From: Pseudomonadota bacterium
GTDB lineage: Bacteria > Pseudomonadota > Alphaproteobacteria > Rhizobiales > Xanthobacteraceae
NCBI GenBank assembly: GCA_023432845.1
Contig: JAEZEY010000202.1
Location: forward strand, 1-6,581
Length of the DNA stretch: 6,581 nucleotides
Reading direction: 5' to 3'
Part shown: positions 1 through 5,519 of the stretch, one piece after another
Position numbering within the stretch: the first letter of the stretch is position 1
How the letters are laid out: every line of letters starts with the position of its first letter
Notes under the pieces: model-generated
What the model saw: only the letters and a program-made list of their open reading frames with translations
Databases searched by the model: none
What the model was told of the DNA's origin: nothing
Translations under genes and position numbers: made by a program

Positions 1-5
1 TGTGT

Positions 6-34
6 ACTGGATGCCCCGCTTTCGCGGGGCATGA
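6..34. repeat. GC-rich palindromic repeat, copy 1
   Basis: ATGCCCCGC-TTTC-GCGGGGCAT (11-32) is a perfect 9-bp hairpin with a 4-nt loop, preceded by TACTGG. The outline TRCTGGATSCCCGC...CGCGGGG is shared with a second copy at 94-117. Similar GC-rich hairpins recur between genes in many Rhizobiales genomes, so I read it as a dispersed intergenic repeat; the copy number in this genome cannot be judged from here. Confidence 0.55.
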
Positions 35-49
35 CAACAGAAAACATCA

Positions 50-86
50 AGCGACAAAGTAAAAGGCCGGGCACAAGCCCGGCCTT
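50..86 (-). terminator. Intrinsic terminator after metK
   Basis: A perfect 10-bp stem AAGGCCGGGC/GCCCGGCCTT (86-77 with 72-63) closes a 4-nt loop. On the minus strand it is followed by TTACTTTGTCG, giving a short U-rich tail. It starts about 50 nt past the metK stop. The plus-strand side lacks a U tract, so it serves leftward transcription. Confidence 0.75.
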
Positions 87-93
87 GATTGAC

Positions 94-117
94 TGCTGGA
101 TCCCCGCCTTCGCGGGG
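94..117. repeat. GC-rich palindromic repeat, copy 2 (diverged)
   Basis: TGCTGGATCCCCGCCTTCGCGGGG resembles copy 1 in the same orientation. Its 6-bp stem CCCCGC/GCGGGG closes the loop CTTC. The right flank has decayed into a run of G, where copy 1 has CATGACA. It lies between the metK stop and the metK terminator. Confidence 0.5.
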
Positions 118-135
118 GGGCGGTCTAGCGACCGA

Positions 136-1410
136 TCACTTGAACGCGCTCTTGAGCTGCGCGGCGAGATCGATCCGCTCCCACGAGAAGCCGCCGTCCT
201 TCTCCGGCGCGCGGCCGAAGTGGCCGTAAGCGGCCGTGCGGCGGTAGATCGGCCGGTTCAGCTTGAGCGTGCGGCGGATGTTGGTCGGTGTCAGGCGGAA
301 GAGCTGCGGCAGAATCTTCTCCAGCTTCTTCTCATCGACCTTGCCGGTGCCGTGGGTGTCGACCAGCAGCGACATCGGGTCAGCGACGCCGATGGCATAG
401 GCGACCTGAATGGTGCAGCGCTCGGCGAGACCGGCGGCGACCACGTTCTTGGCTAGGTAGCGCGCCGCGTAAGCCGCCGAGCGGTCGACCTTGGTCGGGT
501 CCTTGCCCGAGAACGCGCCGCCGCCATGCGGGGCGTAGCCGCCGTAGGTGTCGACGATGATCTTGCGGCCGGTAAGGCCGGCATCGCCATCCGGACCGCC
601 GACGACGAAATTGCCGGTCGGGTTGACCAGGAAGTCCGACGACTTCTCCGGCATCCAGCCTTTCGGCAGCGCCGAAGCGACGGTCTGCTCGATCATGTCC
701 TTGACCATGCCCGGCGTGTATTTCTTGCCGTTGCGGCTCTTCTCGTTGTGCTGGGTCGAGACCACGACCTTAGTGCAGCCGACAGGCTTGCCGTCGACAT
801 AACGTACCGTGACCTGGCTCTTGGAGTCCGGCTGCAGGTCCGGCAGCGCCTTCGAGTGGCGCTTGTCGGCCAGCGCCTTGAGGATCTTGTGCGAGAAATA
901 GATCGGTGCCGGCATGAACGAGTTCTTCTCGTAGACCTCGCTCTCGGTGCAGGCAAAGCCGAACATCATGCCCTGGTCGCCAGCGCCTTCTTCCTCGCCG
1001 GACTTTTTCTTCTTGGCATCGACGCCCATCGCGATGTCGGGCGATTGGCCGTGCAGCAGCACCTCGACATCAGAGCCAAACCAAGAAAAGCCGTCCTGTT
1101 CGTAGCCAATGTCCTTCACGACCCCACGGGCAATCTCGGTGATCAATTCGCGGTTGACGACCGTGTTGCCGCTGCGCTTCTCGAACAGCGGCGACTGGCC
1201 GCGGCCTTCGCCGGCGATGACGATCTTGTTGGTGGTCGTGAGCGTTTCGCAGCCGAGGCGCGTGTTGACCGCGCTCTCATCGGCGATGCCGAGCTTTATG
1301 TCATTGGCGAGAAAGGCGTCCAGCACCGCGTCGGAGATCTGGTCGCAGACCTTGTCCGGATGGCCTTCGGAAACGGATTCGCTGGTGAAAAGAAAGTTCT
1401 TGTGAGCCAC
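136..1410 (-). CDS. metK: S-adenosylmethionine synthetase (methionine adenosyltransferase)
   Basis: MetK makes S-adenosylmethionine from methionine and ATP, releasing phosphate and pyrophosphate, in the cytoplasm. The 424-aa product has the full set of family motifs: GHPDK at residues 16-20 (His17 and Asp19 match E. coli His14 and Asp16), GAGDQG at 142-147, Lys197 in a PDSKSQVT stretch, Asp276 and Arg282-Lys283, and GGGAFSGKDPTKVDR at 296-310 with Lys303, Lys307 and Asp309. It is longer than the E. coli enzyme (384 aa), mostly through a charged KKKKSGEEE insert just before GAGDQG and a longer central region; alphaproteobacterial MetKs are commonly longer. The reading frame stays open 64 codons further upstream, but I chose the GTG at 1410. 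Family homology begins there (VAHKNFLFTSES), and GGGGGAG lies 6 nt before it. The gene sits behind its own candidate promoter and structured leader, downstream of a terminator. Confidence 0.97.
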   Translation of the reverse strand: MAHKNFLFTSESVSEGHPDKVCDQISDAVLDAFLANDIKLGIADESAVNTRLGCETLTTTNKIVIAGEGRGQSPLFEKRSGNTVVNRELITEIARGVVKDIGYEQDGFSWFGSDVEVLLHGQSPDIAMGVDAKKKKSGEEEGAGDQGMMFGFACTESEVYEKNSFMPAPIYFSHKILKALADKRHSKALPDLQPDSKSQVTVRYVDGKPVGCTKVVVSTQHNEKSRNGKKYTPGMVKDMIEQTVASALPKGWMPEKSSDFLVNPTGNFVVGGPDGDAGLTGRKIIVDTYGGYAPHGGGAFSGKDPTKVDRSAAYAARYLAKNVVAAGLAERCTIQVAYAIGVADPMSLLVDTHGTGKVDEKKLEKILPQLFRLTPTNIRRTLKLNRPIYRRTAAYGHFGRAPEKDGGFSWERIDLAAQLKSAFK

Positions 1411-1446
1411 GCTGATCTCCCCCTTTGGCGCGGGGGGAGCCGCGCC
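1411..1446 (-). promoter_or_regulatory. metK leader: Shine-Dalgarno that can pair with an upstream hairpin loop
   Basis: On the transcribed strand, GGCGCGG (1446-1440) and CCGCGCC (1433-1427) form a perfect 7-bp stem closing the loop CUCCCC (1439-1434). After an AAA linker comes the metK Shine-Dalgarno GGGGGAG (1423-1417), 6 nt before the GTG. The loop, extended by one C, is exactly complementary to the Shine-Dalgarno over 7 bp. The RNA can therefore form an H-type pseudoknot or switch between two exclusive hairpins, one with the ribosome site free and one with it paired. Known SAM/SAH riboswitches before metK in Rhodobacterales also place the Shine-Dalgarno in a small pseudoknot, but I do not recognise their conserved loop here. 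The complementarity is directly visible; regulation is inferred. Confidence 0.5.
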
Positions 1447-1466
1447 GGTGTATTGTCGGGGGGCCG

Positions 1467-1494
1467 TTCTTACAGCGGTGGTCCGCAACGTCAA
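1467..1494 (-). promoter_or_regulatory. Candidate metK promoter
   Basis: TTGACG (1494-1489) matches a sigma-70-type -35 box at five of six positions. It is followed after 16 nt by TAAGAA (1472-1467), a poor -10 box. Transcription would start near 1460, giving a leader of about 50 nt that begins just before the hairpin over the ribosome-binding site. The position is sensible because a terminator lies upstream, so metK needs its own start. The -10 match is weak and the true promoter could lie elsewhere in 1411-1600. Confidence 0.3.
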
Positions 1495-1600
1495 GATGCG
1501 GGCCGTCGTGGGCAATAACCTCGGCGATGTCCGAGCGAAACGGGCAATGCTCTTCTTTAATTGGGGGCAGGACGGGACGATTTGCTGTGCGGTACTCGCC

Positions 1601-1631
1601 ACAAACGAAAGGCCGCCGATGAGGCGGCCTT
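1601..1631 (-). terminator. Intrinsic terminator after the XRE regulator gene
   Basis: A perfect 9-bp stem AAGGCCGCC/GGCGGCCTT (1631-1623 with 1617-1609) closes a 5-nt loop. On the minus strand it is followed by TTTCGTTTGT, a broken U-rich tail. It begins about 37 nt past the regulator's stop codon. The plus-strand side has no U tract, so it acts on leftward transcription. It should largely uncouple metK from the upstream genes. Confidence 0.82.
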
Positions 1632-1668
1632 CGATGCGTGGTCGGCTCTGGCGTGTTGCCGTGGCAGT

Positions 1669-2076
1669 TTACTCGTCGCCGGCGATTTGCTCGACCAGAT
1701 CGACGATGCGGCGGCGGAGCTTCGAGCTCTTGATGCGCATGAACGACTTGGTCAGCGACAGGCCGTCGGAAGTGGCGAGGAAGTCCGACACATAGGCCGG
1801 CGACGGCGCTTCCGACATGCCGGTGCTCGCTGGGCCACCAGGGCCGTGCGGCGCGCCTTCAAAGAAGAATGAAACCGGGACTTGCAAAATATTCGCAATC
1901 GCCTGCAAACGGCTGGCGCCGATCCGGTTTGTGCCCTTCTCGTATTTCTGCACCTGCTGGAAGGTGAGGCCGAGGGCATCGCCGAGCTTTTCCTGGCTCA
2001 TGCTCAGCATCATCCGGCGCATACGAACGCGCGAACCGACGTGCTTGTCGATCGGATTGGGTGCCTTCTTGGCCAT
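1669..2076 (-). CDS. praR: XRE-family transcriptional regulator, PraR/PhrR-like
   Basis: This is a 135-aa cytoplasmic DNA-binding protein. Residues 10-72 form a Cro/C1-type helix-turn-helix domain; the helix-turn-helix itself is about residues 28-48, from SQEKLGDALGL to the recognition helix FQQVQKYEKG. A Gly/Pro-rich linker (74-92) follows, then a C-terminal segment (YVSDFL at 95-100; KLRRRIVDLVEQI at 119-131) typical of the rhizobial group. From memory, homologues include PhrR of Sinorhizobium, a low-pH-inducible gene next to actA (an lnt homologue), and PraR of Azorhizobium and Rhizobium leguminosarum, a repressor of quorum-sensing, surface and symbiosis-related genes. The lnt-regulator-metK order here fits. 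An ATG at 2082 directly abuts AGGAG, so I chose the second ATG at 2076, which has a 6-nt spacer. The family is certain; the symbol rests on recalled similarity and synteny. Confidence 0.88.
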   Translation of the reverse strand: MAKKAPNPIDKHVGSRVRMRRMMLSMSQEKLGDALGLTFQQVQKYEKGTNRIGASRLQAIANILQVPVSFFFEGAPHGPGGPASTGMSEAPSPAYVSDFLATSDGLSLTKSFMRIKSSKLRRRIVDLVEQIAGDE

Positions 2077-2082
2077 AAACAT

Positions 2083-2087
2083 CTCCT
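2083..2087 (-). promoter_or_regulatory. Ribosome binding site that decides the regulator's start
   Basis: AGGAG is immediately followed by ATGTTTATG on the minus strand. The first ATG (2082) would have no spacer and the second (2076) has 6 nt, the usual distance. The second is therefore preferred, and the protein begins MAKKAPN rather than MFMAKK. Confidence 0.7.
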
Positions 2088-2141
2088 ATGAAACTATCGC
2101 GAAGCGTAATGTCACAGGTTCCTCCACCAAAGCAATCCATG

Positions 2142-2158
2142 ATTTCAAAAATTGAAAT
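2142..2158. promoter_or_regulatory. Perfect inverted repeat upstream of the XRE regulator, possible operator
   Basis: ATTTCAA-AAA-TTGAAAT is a perfect 7-bp inverted repeat with a 3-bp centre, about 66 bp before the regulator's start. Related half-sites lie nearby: GTTTCA at 2196-2201 and again at 2206-2211 (exactly one helical turn apart), and TGAAAC at 2089-2094. XRE repressors often bind such dyads and control their own gene. That this one does so is inference. Confidence 0.4.
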
Positions 2159-2299
2159 ACCGCCAAACACGCGAGCATTCGGAAATAACTGAGAAGTTTC
2201 AAATGGTTTCACAGTCTCAAGATGTAACTACGTCCATGCGCTCGGAAAAATAATTTGCGCGCACAGCAACCGGAGAAAACGGTTCGCGATCGACGCAAT

Positions 2300-3895
2300 C
2301 TAGGCGTGAAATCGCCGCCTGCCCAGAAGTGCCGACGCTACAACCAGAAACAGAATAAACGGAAGGCTTCTGTACTGGCTAAAAACTGTCGGGCCGAGTG
2401 CTTGCGGCAGACTGGTATCAATGAGCCCCTCCACGCCAAGCGGCAGTGACGCCGTCACGCGGCCGACCGGGTCGATCACGCCGGAGATTCCGGTATTGGC
2501 TGCGCGTACCATGGGCAAGCCTTCGGCGATGGCCAGCACCCGCGACTGGTGAAAGTGCTGGTAAGGCCCGCTGCTGATACCGAACCAGCCGTCATTGGTG
2601 AGGTTGACCAGCCAGCCGGGTCGCTCGCCCGCCGGTACGGCTTCATCGGGAAAGATCGCCTCGTAACAGATCAGCGGCAGCATCTTCGGCGCACCCGGCA
2701 CCTCCATCGCGCGGCGGCGACTGCCGGTGAGGAAGCCGCCGACTTCCTTGGTCAATTGCTGAAAGCCGAGCCGCTCCATGAAGTCCTGAAAGGGCAGGAA
2801 TTCACCGAACGGCACGAGATGCAGCTTGTCGTAGATGCCGCGGATCGAGCCGTCCGGCTCGATGACGTAGATCGAGTTATAGGCGCGCGGCCCCTTGGCG
2901 CCGGTGGCATTGCCGGGCCGGACGGCGCCGGTGATGAGTGAGGTCCCCGGTTTGATCAGATTGACGATCTGCGCCAGCGCGTCCGGCTCGCGCGTTAGAA
3001 AGAACGGAAATGCCGATTCCGGCCAGATGAGAATGTTGGCATCCTTGACGCCATTGGATTGCGGTCCGGTGGCGCGATCCGACAGCGCCAGATAGCGCGC
3101 CATCACTCCGTTCTTGGCCGAATAGTTGAAGCGCGCGTCCTGCTGCAGGTTAGGCTGCATGATGCGCAGCTTCAGATCCTTCACATAGGCGGTCGGATGC
3201 ATTGACAGCCGCGCTGCGCCGAAAGCAAACATTCCTGCCAGCGCGACCAGCGCCAGGGCCACCGGCCGGTACGGCCGCGGCGTATCGACCCGATCGTCGG
3301 CCAAAGTCGCCGGTGTTGCGAAGATCAACAGCGCCAGGAATGTCAGCCCCCAGATGCCGAACAGCGAGACGCTTTGCGCCATCGGCAGAGGTTGCGTCAG
3401 TGCGTAGCCGAAGGCATTCCACGGAAAGCCGGTGAGCAGGTGCCCGCGTAGCCATTCGCCGCAGGCCATTGCAATGGCGAACGCGAACAGCCGCTCCGGT
3501 CCGCGCACCCAGAGAAACCGCGCCACGGCAAAGCCAAGCGCGGTGTAGAGCGCGAGATAGGCGGGCAGACCGGCGACCGCGACCGGCAACAGCCAGCCGA
3601 AAGTCTTGGCATCGACGAGGAAGGCGTAGCCGACCCAGTAAACGCCGGCGACAAAATAACCGAAGCCGAAGCACCAGCCGGCGATCGCCGCCGACCAGGC
3701 GCCGCTCCAGCGGCCCGAGGCCGAGCCGTCGATCAGCCACACCGCCACCGGGACGGTGACAAACAGGATAGGCCAGGCGTTAAAAGGCGCCATCGCCAGC
3801 GCCGAAGCCGCACCGGCTGCAAGGGCAATCCCCGCGCGGCGCCACCCGTCGGCAAGCAGGATCGCATGAGCCAATCGGGTGACGATGCCGGCCAA
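2300..3895 (-). CDS. lnt: Apolipoprotein N-acyltransferase
   Basis: Lnt is an inner-membrane enzyme that moves an acyl chain from a phospholipid to the N-terminal amine of the diacylglyceryl-cysteine of lipoproteins, the last maturation step before sorting. The 531-aa product begins with hydrophobic membrane segments (roughly 20-36, 40-56, 68-92, 99-125, 172-196 and 211-230). A periplasmic nitrilase-fold domain (about 241-490) and a final membrane helix (about 507-525) follow. The Glu-Lys-Cys triad is intact: Glu293 in WPES, Lys357 in YDKLHLVPFGEF and Cys410 in ICYEAIFP. Glu365 and Glu412 match the other conserved acidic residues of the E. coli enzyme. The start is a TTG only 2 nt after the corC stop (TGA-AC-TTG), with no clear Shine-Dalgarno, which suggests coupling to corC translation. 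A second in-frame TTG seven codons downstream cannot be excluded. The stop is TAG. Confidence 0.95.
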   Translation of the reverse strand: MAGIVTRLAHAILLADGWRRAGIALAAGAASALAMAPFNAWPILFVTVPVAVWLIDGSASGRWSGAWSAAIAGWCFGFGYFVAGVYWVGYAFLVDAKTFGWLLPVAVAGLPAYLALYTALGFAVARFLWVRGPERLFAFAIAMACGEWLRGHLLTGFPWNAFGYALTQPLPMAQSVSLFGIWGLTFLALLIFATPATLADDRVDTPRPYRPVALALVALAGMFAFGAARLSMHPTAYVKDLKLRIMQPNLQQDARFNYSAKNGVMARYLALSDRATGPQSNGVKDANILIWPESAFPFFLTREPDALAQIVNLIKPGTSLITGAVRPGNATGAKGPRAYNSIYVIEPDGSIRGIYDKLHLVPFGEFLPFQDFMERLGFQQLTKEVGGFLTGSRRRAMEVPGAPKMLPLICYEAIFPDEAVPAGERPGWLVNLTNDGWFGISSGPYQHFHQSRVLAIAEGLPMVRAANTGISGVIDPVGRVTASLPLGVEGLIDTSLPQALGPTVFSQYRSLPFILFLVVASALLGRRRFHA

Positions 3896-3897
3896 GT

Positions 3898-5025
3898 TCA
3901 GGACCGCGACGGGTTCTGCGAGGCCACGTCTTTCGGCGGCGCGTCGAGGTTGAGTTGCGGCGGCGCGACACCGGCGAGCACCGCATCGGGCTCGCCGCGC
4001 TTCTTCGGCTCGCGCGGCTTCACGCGCTTCTCGGTCAGCCGCGTGATGCGCACGCGCTTGACGCGGCGCGGATCGGCATCGAGTACTTCGAATTCGAACA
4101 GGCCGGGGCCGGGGATCAGTTCGCCACGCAACGGCAGGCGGCCGGCGCGCGTCGTCAGATAGCCGCCCAAGGTATCGACTTCTTCGGCGATATCCTCGTC
4201 AACAATGAAGTCCTGGCCCAGTATGGCCACCACATCGTCGAGCGAGGCGCGCGCATTAGCGACATAGGAGCCGTCCGGCTGACGCACGATATCGGCGGCT
4301 TCATCTTCATCGTGCTCGTCGGCGATCTCGCCGACGATCTGCTCGACAATATCCTCGATCGAGATCAAGCCGTCGGTGCCGCCATACTCGTCGATGACAA
4401 GGGCAAGATGGATTTGCTTGGCCTGCATACGCGCCAGAAGATCCATGACCCGGGCCGAAGGCGGCACGAACAGGACTTCGCGCACGATCTTGGCCGAGGT
4501 CAGCGGCGTTGCCAGGTTGATGCCCTTGAGATCAAGGCCCGCCGGCAGCGGCTTTCGTCGCTTGGCGTTCTTGACCGGATCGATGGCCGCGTGCGTCGTC
4601 ATGTAGCCGATGAGATCGCGAATGTGGACCATGCCGACGGGGTCGTCGAGCGTGTCGTTGTAGATGACGAGGCGCGAATGACCGGCCTTCTCGAAAACCA
4701 TGAGGAGGTCGCCGAGTTGGATGTCCTGCTGCACGGCGATGATGTCGGCACGTGGCACCATCACATCGACGACGCGGCGCTCGCGCAGACCCAGGATGTT
4801 CTTGAGCATCCGGCTCTCTTCCGGCGAAAAGCCGGATTCGCCGGGCGTCATGGCGTCGAGTACGTCGGTCAGGTCGGCGCGGATGGTGCTGGCGCGCGAG
4901 CCGAACACCGAGCGGAAAAGGCGCGTGAACCAGTTGCCGTCGCTGTCGCGCTTGGCCGGCACGGGCACCGGCAGATTGCGCGCGTCGAACGGCAAGTTGG
5001 TACTGGAAGGGTCGCTATCGGGCAT
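3898..5025 (-). CDS. corC: CBS-domain protein of the CorC/HlyC (YbeX) family
   Basis: This 375-aa protein has no membrane segment and should be cytoplasmic. After a polar N-terminus (1-50) comes the family signature with RVVDVMVPRADI at 84-95, leading into two CBS domains (about 85-145 and 175-232). The second contains LALVIDEYGGTDGLISIEDIVE (207-228). An acidic HDEDE patch and a C-terminal CorC/HlyC domain (about 247-330, with DTLGGYL at 284-290) follow. The last 45 residues form a charged, Pro/Ala-rich tail beyond the domain. The E. coli homologue YbeX/CorC has been tied to magnesium/cobalt efflux and, with YbeY, to ribosome and RNA metabolism; 'hemolysin' labels for the family are historical. 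The start ATG shares its A with the ybeY stop (TAATG), so the two are translationally coupled. The short lnt junction downstream continues the operon. Confidence 0.93.
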   Translation of the reverse strand: MPDSDPSSTNLPFDARNLPVPVPAKRDSDGNWFTRLFRSVFGSRASTIRADLTDVLDAMTPGESGFSPEESRMLKNILGLRERRVVDVMVPRADIIAVQQDIQLGDLLMVFEKAGHSRLVIYNDTLDDPVGMVHIRDLIGYMTTHAAIDPVKNAKRRKPLPAGLDLKGINLATPLTSAKIVREVLFVPPSARVMDLLARMQAKQIHLALVIDEYGGTDGLISIEDIVEQIVGEIADEHDEDEAADIVRQPDGSYVANARASLDDVVAILGQDFIVDEDIAEEVDTLGGYLTTRAGRLPLRGELIPGPGLFEFEVLDADPRRVKRVRITRLTEKRVKPREPKKRGEPDAVLAGVAPPQLNLDAPPKDVASQNPSRS

Positions 5026-5519
5026 TACGCGTCGCCATGTTGAAGATCGCGGGCCGGGTGCGCATCCCGCCAGGGATCAGGCATGTTCATTGAAACCATG
5101 ATGTGGCTTTCGAGCGCTTCCATCTCGTCCGCCTGTACGTCCGTCTCGTGATCGTAGCCGATGAGGTGAAGAAATCCGTGCACGGTCAGATGCGCGAGGT
5201 GATGAAGAAACTGGCGGTCTTCAGTCTCGCATTCCCTTCGCAGCGTTTCATAGGCGATGACGATGTCGCCAAGATGGCCTTGCGTCGCTGGCGTGTCAGC
5301 CACCGGAAACGACAGCACGTTGGTCGGCTTGTCGAGGCCGCGAAATTGCCGGTTGATGTCACGGACCGCCGAATCATCGGACAGCAGGATACTGACTTCC
5401 CCGCCACGTGTTGAGTGTGCCGCGGCAGCCGCAATCGCGGCAGCCACGGTCGCCTCGGCGCGCGGCTCGGCTGCCCAGAGCTCGCATTCGGCCACGATAT
5501 CGGCGGTGACGGGTGTCAT
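5025..5519 (-). CDS. ybeY: Endoribonuclease / rRNA maturation factor YbeY
   Basis: YbeY is a zinc-dependent metalloprotein needed for 16S rRNA 3'-end maturation and 70S ribosome quality control; in rhizobia it also affects small-RNA regulation. The 164-aa product is of normal length. It has the conserved FRGLDKPTNVLSFP segment (59-72, with Arg60) and the zinc-binding H-x3-H-x5-H motif HGFLHLIGYDH, with His114, His118 and His124. The N-terminal third is Ala-rich and less conserved, and a roughly 20-residue polar C-terminal tail follows the usual end of the fold. The start ATG overlaps the phoH stop as ATGA, and the stop overlaps the corC start as TAATG, placing it in the middle of a coupled phoH-ybeY-corC-lnt run. 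The Shine-Dalgarno is weak (GAG about 8 nt upstream), in line with coupling. Confidence 0.96.
   Translation of the reverse strand: MTPVTADIVAECELWAAEPRAEATVAAAIAAAAAHSTRGGEVSILLSDDSAVRDINRQFRGLDKPTNVLSFPVADTPATQGHLGDIVIAYETLRRECETEDRQFLHHLAHLTVHGFLHLIGYDHETDVQADEMEALESHIMVSMNMPDPWRDAHPARDLQHGDA

Larger units (their letters stand above)
1411..1668. other. Intergenic region between the XRE regulator and metK
   Basis: It holds, in the direction of transcription, the regulator's terminator, a stretch of about 100 bp without a recognised gene, the candidate metK promoter and the structured metK leader. The frame of metK stays open through much of it, but the encoded 64 residues do not resemble MetK. 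A direct repeat ATTGCCC (1548-1542 and 1516-1510) flanks a small CTCGG/CCGAG hairpin (1535-1520) upstream of the candidate promoter; its role is unknown. Confidence 0.55.
2077..2299. other. Intergenic region between lnt and the XRE regulator
   Basis: This gap is clearly more AT-rich than its surroundings and contains no convincing gene. It holds the inverted repeat and TTTCA half-sites listed separately, and presumably the regulator's promoter. TTGAAA (2202-2197) could be a -35 box, but the hexamer 17 nt further on (AATGCT) is a poor -10, so I do not call a promoter. No strong terminator follows lnt; only a small hairpin with a bulge (about 2284-2268) is present, so some lnt transcripts may read into the regulator. 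Confidence 0.6.

Noticed and set aside
526..1518. 330-codon open frame on the plus strand, opposite metK
   Set aside because: It lies antisense to a certain metK; its low-complexity, Arg/Ala/Val/Asp-rich translation resembles no family, and long antisense frames are expected in GC-rich genes.
1411..1600. SAM-II or SAM/SAH riboswitch of known type before metK
   Set aside because: I could not match the conserved ligand-binding nucleotides of either class; only the general pseudoknot-with-Shine-Dalgarno layout is shared.
1411..1602. 64-codon N-terminal extension of metK from an ATG at 1602
   Set aside because: The extension has no similarity to MetK, overlaps the terminator tail, and the GTG at 1410 has a strong Shine-Dalgarno where family homology begins.
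1859..2212. 117-codon minus-strand frame overlapping the regulator
   Set aside because: Most of it is an out-of-frame reading of the XRE gene; it has no recognisable domain or good ribosome-binding site.
2268..2284. Possible terminator after lnt (AACCG/CGGTT hairpin)
   Set aside because: The stem is only about 5 bp before a bulge, and the nearest U-rich tract is well separated from it.
3955..5043. 362-codon open frame on the plus strand, opposite corC
   Set aside because: It is the mirror of the corC coding frame, with no recognisable domain or ribosome-binding site, while corC has full family motifs and coupled neighbours.
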